Assembly (NCBI RefSeq): GCF_019703515.2
Contig: NC_059368.1
Span: 32,912,891 to 32,976,890 of the forward strand
Length of the DNA: 64,000 nt
Direction: 5' to 3'
Source of the DNA: Myxocyprinus asiaticus
Lineage: Eukaryota; Chordata; Actinopteri; Cypriniformes; Catostomidae
Position numbers and translations under genes: made by a program. The notes beneath the pieces were generated by a model. That model ran no database searches and had not been told where the DNA came from. It saw only the letters and a program-made list of their open reading frames with translations. Each line of letters opens with the position of its first letter. Positions within the stretch are counted from its first letter, which is position 1. This document shows, one piece after another, positions 42,688-55,400 of the stretch.

Positions 42688-43273
42688 GTAACACTTTACA
42701 ATCAGATTCAATTCGTTAACATTAGTTAATGCATTAGATATAATAAACAATATATTTTTTACAGAATTTTTTAATCTTTGTTACTGTTAGTTAATAAAAT
42801 TACAATTGTTTATTGTTCATTCATGTTAGTTCATAGTGCATTAACTTATGTTAACAAATCCAGATTTTTTTTTTTCCTTTCTTTTTTTATTTTTGCAGAG
42901 GACTTTTGGTAACTAGGACTAGGTAAGTCAAGTGACTGAGTTAAGTGGGTCAGTACATTACAGTAATTAATATTTACACAAAGTATCCTGTAGCAACATA
43001 AATCATTCTTTAAATTTCACCGTAATAATTTGTTTTTGCTTTATTGTGACATGAATGATTAATTATGGAATTTTATGTTTTTGATTCATATGTATGAATA
43101 AGTGCATTATAAATCATTTGACATGTGAGTTAAAGTATTGCATGAAAGTTGCCCTTTTTATTCATGTTATTATAACTGCATATGAATTATATATAATGTA
43201 TTTATAAATGACTTGTCATTAATGAATCTCTTTATAAACATTTAACAAAGGGAGCATTCATGTAAAGTGTTAC
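42688..43273. mobile_element. Short DNA transposon, GTAACACTTTACA termini
   Basis: A perfect 13-bp inverted repeat (42688-42700 and 43261-43273) bounds a 586-bp AT-rich element containing GTTAACATTAGTTAATGCAT, a phrase common in fish repeats. No coding frame. Confidence 0.8.
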
Positions 43274-43856
43274 CAAAAATGGCTATTATAAACAGATTTG
43301 TCCAACTGAACAATGCTGAGCTGTGCTATTAAAGCATTTATAAAAACTGGGACTATGAAAGAATCTGAAATATCCATGCACTGCTCAAGAAACAGCATGT
43401 TTGACAAACATAAGACCATGCTTTGTAGAAGCTTTTGAAATTTGACATGGTCTGCATAGCTCATTGAGAGACTCATTCTAATTATGTTATGTTATTACAG
43501 TCTATTTGAAGAGGACTGTCAGCAGCAGGTGTGCAGAGAGAGTAGAACATGATCAAACAGATGACAGCACTAGGTCTACATGCCCATGAGATCAGGCGCA
43601 CAGATGGTGAATTGTGACTGAAATCCATTCGAAAGCTGTGGAATTGCTGTGAGCATGTGTGCTTAGTTTTGTGTGTGTTCACACCATTGTTTCAGTTGGC
43701 AAAACTTTCTCACTGTCACACCTCTATGTGATGTGGACACATTAAAAAGGTGAGAAGACCCAGTCAGCTGTATGTTTTCATCTAATGCAAACTGAATCCA
43801 CAGGCAGTCAGAATCTTAAGGATTGCTTGCTCCAACTCTACAGTGAAATCTTGCTT
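43274..43856. other. Intergenic, nothing recognised
   Basis: No gene or clear repeat. Short minus-strand frames at 43270-43682 have no resemblance to known families. Confidence 0.4.
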
Positions 43857-44452
43857 TTACAAGAAAAGTTCACCCAAAAATGAATATTCTGGAACAGAAA
43901 AGACACATTTTTGTAGAATATCCTGGCCACAATTCCATATAATGAAAGTGAATGGTGACTGGGTCTGACAAGCTGTAAAAATCACAAAAAGCACCTTAAA
44001 AGTGTCATTAAAGAACCATAAAAGTAGTCCATGCTAACTGTGTGTTATTTACTTGGTGCTCAGAAGCATTGCGATAGCTTTGTGTAATGCCATTAGTTCT
44101 CATTGCTAAACGTTATTTTATTTGAGTGCTACAGCGCATCATCGGTGAATAATGACTGCAGTTTTTATCTATTTGTCGCATAAAGCGAAATGGATTGGCT
44201 TCAAAATACTTCAAAAATAACTCAACCAAAAAAAAAGTTGTATGGACTACTTTTATGGATGCTTTAATGATAATTGTTTTTTTTTTTTCTTTTAGTCTTG
44301 ACAGCCCCAATCCCTTTGCTTTATATTCAAAAGAATGGTCAAGATATTCTTGTAAAATGTCAAATGTTGTGTTCCACATAAAAAAGAAAGTCATACAGGT
44401 TTGTAAATGATGAGAGAATTTTCACATTGAGGGGGAACTTTTCCTTTAAGAG
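43857..44452. repeat. GTTCACCC-type short interspersed repeat, copy 2
   Basis: Starts AAGAAAAGTTCACCCAAAAA and ends inverted at GAGAATTTTCACATTGAGGG. Inner phrases TGAAAGTGAATGGTGACTG and GTCATACAGGTTTGTAAATG are typical of the family. Confidence 0.8.
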
Positions 44453-45351
44453 AGACTCCACTTTTAAAGTGCTTTAAAATTTACCCTTGGCAGAGCCAAA
44501 AATGTATTTCCAGATATTAATTTGGCTTTCATTGGTGAAAAGTGAACCTTATACACTGTGGGCATTGCAATGGTTGATTCTTTATTTTTCTTTGTGCAGA
44601 AAATGAAGCAAAAATGAGAATGAATACATTGAAGAAAAACAATTCTCTCTTTACCACCATCTCAAGTGACCTAGCAGTAACTACAGGTGTAGCCTAGTTC
44701 ATACACTAACTGACTTTAACAAAAATTTTGCTCCGATATACAATTAGGCCAAGTTGGTGCTCGTTGTGGCTAGTCCGCTTCATTCTGCAGATTTTAGGCC
44801 AGTTATGATGTATATGGCATAGGATATGATGGGTACTCCGATTTAATACCTTCATACCATGGTTCTGTTGTTGGAGGATATGAAACATGTTTGATTAAAC
44901 CAATGGAAATCGGGCATGCAGGGCCAAGAAGCTCAAGAAATGGAGATGGCGAATAAGCACTCAATGTGGATCGTAAATTTTCAACTCACATTGCAGTATC
45001 TAGAGGCCATAGTGGAGTTGTCTTTCCACCTAAGACTGCACCCAAATGTGTTTGGCCACTGTCTTTTGCGACTCTGAACACAGAGTAACAGATAGCCAGC
45101 TCCCGTAAATCCATGTTGGTTTACATCTGTCATCTCTTAGAACAGGAGGGTGTTCCATGAACGCATTTTTTTTTTTATCTTAATTTAAACAGTATATACA
45201 CTTTTTTATTATATAAAATTAACAAACTTTTTTTCTGTGAAATGTTTTGCATGAAAAGTGTGTCTGTGCTATCTTTCTTTACAATAAATCCCACATTATT
45301 TTGTGTTTCATACTACAATAAAAATACATGCATATATACAGTAAGTGTGGC
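44453..45351. other. Intergenic, nothing recognised
   Basis: No credible gene. Includes a T-run near 45167. Confidence 0.4.
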
Positions 45352-45900
45352 TTAAAGGCATAATTCACCCAAAAATTTAAATTCTCTCATAATTTACTCA
45401 CCCTCATGTCATTCCAGATGTGCATGACTTTCTTTCTTCTGCAGAACACAAATTATGATTTTTAGAAGAATATCTCAGCTCTGTAGGTCCATACAATGCA
45501 AGTGAATGGGTGCCAAAATTTTGACGCTCCAAAAAGTACATAAAGGCATCATAAAAGTAATCCATACCATTCCAGTGTTTTAATCCATATCTTCAGAAGT
45601 GATATGATAGGTGTGGGTGAGAAACAGATCAATATTTACATATTTAAGAAATTCTTCTCCCTGCCCAGTAGGGGGCGGTATGCATGATGAATGTGAATCA
45701 CCAAAAACACAAGAAGTTATCTTTTTCTCATCCACACCTATCATATAGCTTCTAAAGACATTAATTTATCCACTGGAGTCTTATGGATTACTTTTATGCT
45801 GACCTATGTGATTTTTTGACCTTCAAAATTTTGGCACCATTCACTTGCTTTGTATGGTCCAAAAGAGCTGAGAAATTCTTCTAAAAATCTTAATTTGAGT
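45352..45900. repeat. GTTCACCC-type short interspersed repeat, copy 3
   Basis: Starts TTAAAGGCATAATTCACCC, with TTTACTCACCCTCATGTCAT. The inverted half shows CAAAATTTTGGCACCATTCACTTGC, mirrored by GCAAGTGAATGGGTGCCAAA. Confidence 0.85.
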
Positions 45901-46660
45901 TTACAGTTCAACACAGTGTTTCAGATGTCGGACTCTTAACTTAAAAAAATAAAATAAATAAAATACACCATCTCTAAGGCAAATCTTTGATTCTTGCCAT
46001 TGATGGTGCTTTGCTGTTTTGACACAGGTAGGATTGTTATGTTTGTTTGATAGTGTGAGGTCTTACTACATGAATGCCACTTTGATCCAAACCAGCTGTG
46101 TGTATTGATTCACACCATCTTTAAACAAAGCGCTTGCCCAACAATCACCGTCTTTTCATTGCAGTTTGATTTGGCATGATAATCCATAATTGTTTTATTT
46201 ATGTGCTGTGATACTTCTTGTTATGGATGTAGTTTTCTGACCTTAGAATAGTATTAATAAAGCGATTAGGATTATGGTTGTGTGATACGTTTATACAGCA
46301 TAGATATTCCATGAATGAAATGCACGTACTGTAGCTGTACTAAAACCTAATATTACACAAAACTTTAACACAATTATTTTGCTGCCTTGCAAGCACTGCT
46401 ATTTATACTACTTGTACAAATGTTAACAATTTCCTGAACCTTAAGTTTGTAATAGACACACACATAGACAAGGATAGTAACATATTACACACTGTCCATC
46501 TCTGCTCTCGTTCTCATTAGCATGCTTCAACACTGTCACATGAGTGTGGCTAACCTTGAGGTCTCAAGGCTAATGTTCTTAGTGACAGTGAATGTTACAG
46601 CTTATTTAAAATAGCCATGACAAGCCAACCTGCAGCCAAAGACCCTCATCTCATTTACAG
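45901..46660. other. Intergenic or intronic, nothing recognised
   Basis: Non-repetitive AT-rich DNA just upstream of the candidate exon at 46661. It ends in a pyrimidine-rich acceptor tract. Confidence 0.4.
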
Positions 46661-46839
46661 GCAGGATGTGCCACAGTCCACACTCCTCAATCAGTCAACT
46701 GTCAAAGGGAATTACTGGCCTGTCATCCACACTACTGGATGACAGCATGGATCTCACGCTAGAGGTGGCTGACCTTTCCTCACTGCCACCTCATGCAGGA
46801 GTGATGCGGCCTGTGAACCAGCAGTACTGGGATATCTAA
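46661..46839 (+). CDS. Candidate terminal coding exon of a host gene
   Basis: An acceptor-like CCCTCATCTCATTTACAG ends at 46660. The next 59 codons stay open to TAA at 46837-46839, reading MCHSPHSSISQLSKGITG, then LSSTLLDDSMDLTLEVADLS and SLPPHAGVMRPVNQQYWDI. The stretch is visibly more GC-rich than its surroundings, is not part of any repeat I can see, and has the Ser/Asp/Leu mix of a cytoplasmic protein tail. It is too short to identify; I do not recognise the protein. No clear AATAAA lies nearby until about 47505. It could be the last exon of a gene with long introns, or a chance open frame. Confidence 0.4.
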
Positions 46840-47679
46840 TGGACATGCAGTGTACTGTTTTTATATTTATTTATTTATATGTGCTGTACAATTCATTTTA
46901 TTTGTGAGATTTTGATTCAAAAAGAATTTGAAATATTTTTAACCTCAGGCTTGATCGTATCAGTTGAAAACATGTTGAAATGACTGTCTCCTGCAATTGA
47001 AAAAAAATGAAGCACTCTGAAAATCAAGTTTAAAGGAATAATTCACTCAACAAAAAAAAAAAAAAGAAAAATTAAAAAAATTAAAAAAAAAATCATTTGC
47101 TCACATTCATGTTGTTCCAAGCCTTACTTACTTCTATGGTACACAAAAAGAGAAATTTTGAAGACTGTGTTGTTGTCCATGCAATTACAATGAATGTGTA
47201 CTGATAATTTCAAGCTTCTTAAAGGTTGCAAAAGCACCATAAAAGTATCATAAAAATTGAACTTGAGAACTGGGTCAGTTCAAAAGATCCAACTCAAAAG
47301 AATGATTTGTTCACAAATTGGACATTGTTGCTATTCTATTGAATCGTGACAAGCTAGGGTGGATGTCAAGATTTTCAATGAATAATGACTTAAAATTAGT
47401 GCTGTCAATTGCTTAATTAATAATAATAATAATAATAATTAATGTTCTGATTAAATAAATTAATCACAATTAATCTCATTTCAATATTTACTGAGAAAGG
47501 CCCCCAAAATAAAGATAATTTAATATAGTAATTTAAATAATTATAAATACTGTAGAATATAATACATAATACATATTATAATTCAAACAGATTACATCAT
47601 ATAGATATATTGTGGCAACAGACATGTAAAGTATTAAGACACAAAAAGTGGCTCTAAAAGTTAAAATGTTGTTTGTTTT
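46840..47679. other. Intergenic with one repeat copy and simple repeats
   Basis: 47032-47260 is a diverged fourth copy of the GTTCACCC-type repeat (TTTAAAGGAATAATTCACTC, CATGTTGTTCCAAGCC). A-rich run at 47050-47092; (AAT)n run at 47419-47441. No gene. Confidence 0.6.
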
Positions 47680-48031
47680 ATCAAACCTCCACCGGACTCT
47701 CCCTTGCCCCGTTCACTTTCCCAGAGCTTCTAATCACCTGCACCTGCACTTAGTTACAATAATAATCAAGGACAGCTTAAATACCCATCACTACCTCACA
47801 GTCACTGTCTAGTCTCCCTTAGGATCACACAGACCTCACTGCTTATTCACAGCAGTGTCATCTATCTTCATGCTCTCATCATCAGTGTTATTCATCATCA
47901 GTGACTGTCTACAACGAACTGCATTACTATAAGTCCATTCATCATTCTTCTCACCTGTTCTCTTACCTGTGTTTCAATAAAGTTCCCGCATCTGGGTTCA
48001 CCATCCATCTGCATGTGTTGCCTTCCTAACA
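47679..48031 (+). repeat. 5' LTR
   Basis: Matches 52100-52439 over its length (CTCCACCGGACTCTCCCTTG, ATAATAATCAAGGACAGCTT, TGTTTCAATAAAGTTCCCGC). The expected TGTCACG start is decayed to TATCAAA. It contains AATAAA near its 3' part. Confidence 0.9.
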
Positions 48032-48049
48032 GAAGACTAGACCATCATT

Positions 48050-49166
48050 ATGGACCCAGTGGGAGCGAATCTTCATCTCTCCCCAGACGATATCGAAACA
48101 CTAGTCAACCGGTATCGTTGAGCTCTCATCACCACTTCGCCAGCATCCCCTTCTGAAATACTACCAACCCACAAGAATCTGTCGATACTTGACATCCTGC
48201 TTCCACTCCACTTCCTGCTGCCACTTCTTCTGCCTCTGCCTCAGTGAGTTCAGCCAGTCCTTTGGTCTCACCAGCACCATACGCTGGTTCAGCGGAGGAT
48301 TGCAATGGCTTTCTACTTCAGTGTTCACTTGCTGTGGAGATGAAGCCTCACAGATTCAGTACTGAAAGAGCTTAAATAGCATTTATCATATCCCTCCTCA
48401 ACGGGCGAGCTTTGCAATGGGCCACCACCATATGGGAGGAGGATGGATCTGTCACTCATTCCCTCGAAGCTTTCATCTCTCACTTCAAAGAGGCTGCGCC
48501 ATGGGAGATTATTATGTTCACGACCAACTCTATCACCTCCGCAAAGGGAAACAGGTGATATCTGATTATGCCATCCAGTTTAGAACTCTAGCAGCAGCCA
48601 GTGGATGGAATGATTTGTCCCTCTTGATCACTTCCCACCAGGGACTCGAGCCTTCATTAAGGCTGCAACTTTCAGCATATGACAACACTATGGGGCTAGA
48701 GTGTTTCATTCAACTTTCCATAAGAGTGGCCAATCGTATGAAATCCTGCCAATCTGAAACTGTTCCTTGTCCATGTTTAATGTCTTCCACTGCCCTACTG
48801 GCTCACTATCCAGTAACGTCTGAGGAACCCAAGCAGGTCGATTCATTCAGTTTAACTCCCTCAGAACATCAATGCCGTATTCAACTTCGTCTGTGCTTAT
48901 ACTGTGGAGCTGCCGGTCATGCCATCCCAGAGTGTAATCCCAGAGTGCATCCACCACGTCTTACAGTGAGCTCCATAACCTGTTCCCCAGTCATCTTTGT
49001 GCTACTGAGCACCACCGTGACGACATCCTCTGCCTCTGTTTCTCTCATGGTCAAGGCCCTCATCGACTCATCTGCTCAGCAGGGAACTTCGTCTCAAGGG
49101 CGCTCTGCCACCAACTCCACCTCCGCACAACCGCTCGCCCCATCTCGCTCCCGATCCACTCAGTAG
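48050..49166 (+). pseudogene. Gypsy gag with zinc knuckle and protease start
   Basis: The gag start MDPVGANLHLSPDDIETLV is at 48050 and meets a stop after about 23 codons. A long open part, 48417-49166, carries the retrotransposon gag core (HDQLYHLRKGKQVISDYAIQ, FRTLAAASGWND) and a CCHC knuckle CLYCGAAGHAIPEC at 48894-48935. Downstream ALIDSSAQ resembles the protease active site, with the usual DSG read as DSS. Gag packages the RNA in the virus-like particle. Confidence 0.85.
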
Positions 49167-49169
49167 TGG

Positions 49170-52080
49170 GCCAGCCACTGGGCAAAGGTCTCATCACATA
49201 TGAAACAGTCCTGGCAACCCTTCACATTGGATCCACCACTCCGCAGGCCCTGGTTGGTGTAACATTCTCCCGTAATATCTTGGGCATCTGGAGAAATCCT
49301 GTCCTGGGGTGAGTCCAGCTTTCAGAGCTGTCTGATACTTCCTCATCGGGTTCCTAGTACCATTACCCATTCTGACCCACCATGACCAGCCTCTGTCTTC
49401 TCCACCTCCATTGAAAGTCCCCTGAGTGATTGCAGACTTGATATCCCTCCAGTCTACCTGAACTACTGAGATGTCTTTAGTCCTCAGAGAGCTTCACAGC
49501 TGCCACCTCATCGACCCTGGGACTGTGCCATTGACCTGCTGCCAGGAGCTCCATTACAATGAGGTTACATCTATCCACACTCACTCCCTGAACAAAGGGC
49601 CATGGAGGAGTACGTGGAGGAAGCTTTCAAGCAAGAATACATCTGTCCATCAATGTCCCCTGCCACATCAAGTTTCTTCTTCATCTCCAAGAAGGATGGT
49701 GGTTTACGGCCCTGCATAGACTACCATGCTCTGAATGAGGTCACAGTGAAATTTTGATACCTTCTACCCTTGGTCCCAGCTGCTCTTGAGACTTTACGGG
49801 GAGCAACGGTGTTCACCAAACTTGAGCTGCGCAGTGCGTATAATCTCATCCAAGTATGTAAAGGAGTCGAATGGAAAACTGCCTTCATAATACCTACTGC
49901 CCACTATGAATACCGGGTGATGCCGTATGGCCTGGCCAACAGCCCCTCCATATTCCAGGGGTTCATGAATGAGATTTTCTGTGAGTACCTCCAGCAATTC
50001 GTCCTCATTTATATTGATGACCTCATCATTTTCTCCTGAACCTTGTCTGATCATACACAACATGTCACCTTGGTCCTAGAAAAGCTCAGAGACAATAAGT
50101 TGTTCCTCAAAGAAGAGAAGTGCACATTCAATCAGTCCTCTGTTCACTTCCTGGGATATAACATCAGTCCCGAAGGTATACAGATGGACCCAGGGAAGAT
50201 TCAGGCTATTCAGACTTGGCCACAACCCACTATTGTCAAGGACTTGCAGTGCATCCTTGGATTTGCAATCTTCTACTGATGCTTTATAAGGAACTATAGT
50301 ACCATCACGGCTCCTCTCACTTCCCTCCTGCGTGCCAAGCCAAAGTCTCTGTCCTGGTCCTCCCAAGCCGATCACGCCTTCCAGCGATTCAAAGAGTCTT
50401 TTACCACTGCTCCAATCCTACAACATCTTCCACCACTGGCATTGGAGTCATCCTCTCTCAGCGGCTGGGGAATCCTCTTAAGCTTCACCCATGAAAATTG
50501 TCCCCGGTGGAGCAGAACTATGACATTGGTAACCAGGAGCTTCTCGCCATCAAGCTGGCCTTGGAGGAATGGCGACACTGGATTGAGGGATCCCGTCACC
50601 CTTTCAAGTAATCACCGAAACCTCGAATACCTCCCGAGGCACATCGGCTGAACCCTTGCAAGGCCAGGTGGGCCCTATTCTTCACACGTTTCAATTTCAC
50701 CATCACCTATCGTCCAGGGTCCAAAAACATCAAGGAAAACACCCTCTCCCTTCTTCATTCTCCAGAATCTATACTTACTCCATCCCTCTTCGTCAGCTCC
50801 TGTCAGTGAACCCTGGATGAGCAAATTTCAGAAGCTACCTCCACTGAGCCTGATCTGCCGGGGTGTCCGGAGGGACGCACCTATGTACCCACATCTCTCC
50901 ACTTGCTTCTCCTGGACTCCCTGCACTCTTTCCTTGGCACAGGACACCAAGGCATCCATCAGACCCTCTCACTTCTTCGAGATTGCTACTGGTGGCCCCG
51001 CATGTCTCAGGAAGATCAACATTTCATCCAAGCCTGTCCTGAATGTGTATATCTAAGTCCCCTCATCATTTTCCAGCTGGAAAACTCCTTCCTCTTCCCA
51101 TACCTCATCATCCCTGGTCACACCTAGGAGTGGACTTCGTAACCAATTTGCCATCCTCCAATGGTTACACCTATGTTCTGGTAGCAGTCAATCGATTCTC
51201 CAAAGCCTGTTGACTGGTACCTCTGAAAAGACTACCTACTGCCCTGGAAACCGCTTAAGCACTATTTCACCATGACCCAGAAGACATAGTGTCTGACCGC
51301 GGTCCCCAGTTCATTCCCCAGTTCTTCTCCCTCCTGGGAGTGTCAGTCAGCCTCTTGTCTGGTTATCACCCTCAGACTAATGGACAGACAAAACAAAAGA
51401 TCCAAGAGATCATATGCATCTTGAGGACCTACTGCCACGGCCACCAACACAGCTGGAACCATTGTCTTCCTTGGGTCGAGTACACCCAGAATTCCCTCAG
51501 ACAAACTGCGACAGGGTTAACTCCCTTTCAGTGCATACTCAGTTTTCAGCCTCCTCTGTCCCCATGGTCTGGTGAGCCATCTGAGGTCCCCATTGTTACA
51601 CACTGGTTTAAGGAGAGTGAGAGGGTCTGGGACGCAGCTCACGTCCACCTTCAGAGGGCAGTCCGGCACCAAAAGAGTCAGGCCGATGCTCGGTGCTCCA
51701 CTCCACCTCCATACCAGCCCGGGCAAAAGGTCTGGCTCGCCACTCGAGACATCTGACTCCGGTTGCCCTGTAAAAAGTCCCCGTTCCATTGGTCCCTTCA
51801 CAATTACCCTCACATTATCGCATTGCACCTACCTTCCACATTTCTTTACTTAAACCTCACCATCCTTCTCTGTCTCCTTCTTCCTGAGAGTCCAGTGGAG
51901 CTGGTGATCCCAATCCACCACTACTCCTTGATGATGGCCGGGTGTATGCTGTACAGAAGATCGTGGACTCTCGGCATCTGAGGGGTTGTCTCGAATACCA
52001 CGTTAACTGGGAGGGGTACGGCCCAGAAGAGAGGTCGTGAGTAGCCCAGGACAACATCCTGGATCTGGCCCTGATTACCA
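49170..52080 (+). pseudogene. Gypsy pol: RT, RNase H, integrase, chromodomain
   Basis: RT 49770-50279 with the active-site YIDD at 50010-50021 and a stop straight after FS. RNase H region about 50280-50700 is in several frames. The integrase zinc-binding HHCC region is at about 50940-51050 (GHQGIHQTLSLLRDCYWW, CPEC). The integrase core has Asp in SDRGPQF (51295-51297), but the position of the catalytic Glu in the usual GQTER motif is Lys here (51391-51393), and the spacing is about four residues short. A C-terminal chromodomain remnant ([30 protein letters not shown]) is at about 51940-52040. Confidence 0.88.
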
Positions 52081-52099
52081 ACTTCCACGTGGATCATAC

Positions 52100-52439
52100 T
52101 GTCACGCCTCCACCGGGCTCTCCCTTGACCCGTTCACTTTCCCCAAGCTTCTAATCACCTGCACTTAGTTACAATAATAATCAAGGACAGCTTAAATACC
52201 CATCAGTACCTCACAGTCACTGTCTAGTCTCCCTTAGTATCACACAGACCTCACTGTTCTTCCAAACCTGTGTCATCTATCTTCATGCTCTCATCATTGG
52301 TGATATTCATCATCAGTGACTGTCTACAATGAACTGCATTATTCTGAAACCAGTCTATTCATTATTCTTCTCACCTGTGTTTCAATAAATTTCCCACATC
52401 TGAGTTCACCATCCATCTGCGTGTGCTGCCTTACTAACA
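52100..52439 (+). repeat. 3' LTR
   Basis: Starts TGTCACGCCTCCACC and ends ACTAACA; carries AATAAA in TGTTTCAATAAATTTCCC. A few indels separate it from the 5' LTR. Confidence 0.92.
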
Positions 52440-52444
52440 GTTTA

Positions 52445-55400
52445 ATGCGGTGTTCTATTTAAAGTCAGATGTGGAATTCTCCTATTTTATACCTCAGATT
52501 TCTGGCCATAGAGGCATTCCATAGCTCGATGCTCAAAATATGATGCATTAGAAAACAAAATTGCAATGCTCCTTTTAAGTTTAGCAACTGACCTGCTAAC
52601 TCGACAGAGATGTTTCCAAGCAACCCATTTGATAAACAATGCTGCAATGCTAGCATTTGTTCTACAGCTGTAAAATTATCAAAACAGATTACAATTTACC
52701 ATGTTTTACACACCTGTCTATGCAAATGACTGATAAACAAGTTTTATTATCATGTAATGTAGGAATTTTGACTCATTGATGCATTTTATTTGCTCAAATG
52801 TGAATATTATTAACAACTGAATCAACCTGGGTGCAGACATGTTTGCATGTCACGGAATTTGAAAGTTCAACTTCAAGTGGCATTCAATTGCATGTTTCCA
52901 AGCAGGAAGTTGGAAATTCCGGCTTTCGGAGATAAATGGAAAGAAGCATAATTTCCATATCATTGAACATAACCCTATAATTGGCCTACTTCCCTATGTG
53001 CTTGTAGCATGGGGGGCATGGTCATGTGTCTGTCTTTGGGAGAGGGAAAGTGGTAAGGCTCATCACCTGCGTGGTAATTACTCTAACACCTGTCTCTCAT
53101 TATAGTGACAACTTCATGCAAATGACGAGCGACATTCGCGAGCGACTACCAATGAGAATGAAGACAGAGGAGCTCACATCATCTGTCTCCAGGCAGGGTG
53201 AGTGGGAGATACTGGAGTCGACTCGAGTGCAGGCAAGACGGAAGAGAAGTTAAACGTTTCTGTGAGCGATTTCACTGTTCTATATAATACATAGTTATGG
53301 CCTAATAAAATGATGAGTGGAAAACCGTGTCAGCATTCTGAGTGAGTTTGATTCATATATTGATATAATGTTCATCTTGTTTAATGATATGATGTGTTAA
53401 GCACTGCTGCAGGTTATATAAAACACTCTCCCCTGCAGAATGTGCATTTTTAGAGGCAAAAGGACTGATTTCTTGTCAAATTAGTATATCTTAGTATGAT
53501 CAGTATGATCAGCAGTATCATCTGTAAACAACTTTTCAAACGCACTTTGGCCAGTTGTGCAGTCCATAAATAATGTTAGAGAGGCAGCAGCAGTAGGAAC
53601 GCCCACCAGTGACACAAATCGCAAAGTCTAAAGACATGCCACCCGTGGTGTGAACGGGGCTTAAGAGTAAAAGACAAAGTGTGCTGCAAATACTGTATTC
53701 ACCCTGATAACAATGTTTTTAGAATTCCAGGGAAGTTTTCAGTTAACTCTTTGGATTAAATACTCATATTCAGAGTTAACTGGATTTTACTGCTCCTAAA
53801 TTTGTATGAATTACAGGCACCCAACAATCATAAATGACTACCATCCCCATGCCTCAGTGTATTGGCTGTGAGTGAGGTAGAGAGAGTGCTGAGGGGGTCA
53901 GGTTTTCCACCAGTGATGAGAAGGGAATTGAGGATTATTGGAGGATAATGTGGAGTGACTTAGCAGCTGAAGAAGTATGATTCTGCCTGTAGCTGCTTTA
54001 CTTCATTAGCTCCCATAGACACAAACCCTCGGTGGATCCCTCATAAAGGAAACTCACAAAACCGGCTTACCAAAGTGGATCATTATAGGGGACCAGGACC
54101 ACTGTGTGTCACTACAGGCTCTTACCACTGGGTCGTGTCATTTGTGTGCCATGATGTGTGTCTCCATGACTTATTACTCCTGTGTTAAAATACTTTCTCC
54201 TACCCCAGCTTAATATGCAGGGACAATCGTAAGTAAGCTATTTGTTGGTTAAATTTCTCAAAAATGCTAAAAAAAATTCCTCTGTTTGTTTTGAGAGACC
54301 CATCCAGCTTGACACAACAACATTGGTTCAACCAATGAGTTGGGGCGTTTGAGAACATGTCTATATTCATGTTCATATATATATATGTATATATGTATAT
54401 ATACAGTTCCCTTTGGTGGTGTTAGTGCCTCTGGAATTACACACTTCGGCTTTAACTATTTTGTGTGTAATGCAAAAAAAATAAAATAATAATAATAAAA
54501 TAAAAAAATATATAAAAGAATTTAAGAAAAAAGAAATAAATCATTTTATCTTCAAACATTTGTTTTTCATTGGAATATTAGTCAGTTTCTCCAAATTCAT
54601 TACCAATACATTTTAAATAAAAATAAATACATTTTCCTTTAACTGAAATTATACGTTCACTTTTCTTAAATGCTTTACACAGGATTTATTTTTGTCCCCG
54701 CACATTCATTTGAACTCAGTTATGCTATACATTTCACCCTTTAAAAAACGAATTGTTTGATCGCTTTGACATCTTATTTAAAAGGAGCCCTCTTAATTTA
54801 TTATTATTTTTTTATTATTTATTTTTTTTGACATATGGTTCAAACAGTAATCTTATATTACAGTCTTTATCAGAATTGCATTACATTTTGCACTTATTGG
54901 CCTTGTCAATTCTCAGCATTATTATGACAGTTACCAGTCTCAAATGTGGGTGGATGAGATTGTAACAGCAGAAAATTGACGAGAAACAACACAGATTAGG
55001 ATCTGCAGCGTTCTGGCCCTTTCTTTAATTGCTTTGACCTTTTTTTTCTCTTTTTCCACATAACAGGTAAGTGTAACACATTTTAAATCATAACCTTAAC
55101 AGTATACAGTATTCCTTTACAGGTTACATTTTTCTGAAGACAGTCTTTTTCCTGTGCGGTTCGTTTACAGCATTCTTAATTCAAAATACTTGTTTTTCAA
55201 AATACAGTATGCCGCAAATAAAATGAATAAATATTTAAATGTAATATATGCAAAATACTGTATGTGTATTACACTCTGAGCAATTTCAATGAACGTTTAA
55301 ATACAATTAAACAAGTGTTCTTTCTCATTCACACATGTATTCACTTAGCATTTCAATCTGTCTTTTCAATTTAGATATACTCAAGTTCAAAACCCTTAGG

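Larger units (their letters stand above)
47679..52439 (+). mobile_element. Ty3/gypsy chromovirus-like LTR retrotransposon, inactive
   Basis: Two LTRs of about 350 and 340 bp (47679-48031, 52100-52439), flanked by GTTTT/GTTTA (possible 5-bp duplication). Interior in gypsy order: gag with zinc knuckle, protease remnant, RT, RNase H, integrase, chromodomain. The many stops and frameshifts, and loss of key catalytic residues, make it dead. Family identity (chromodomain-bearing Ty3/gypsy) is well supported by the order and motifs. Confidence 0.92.
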
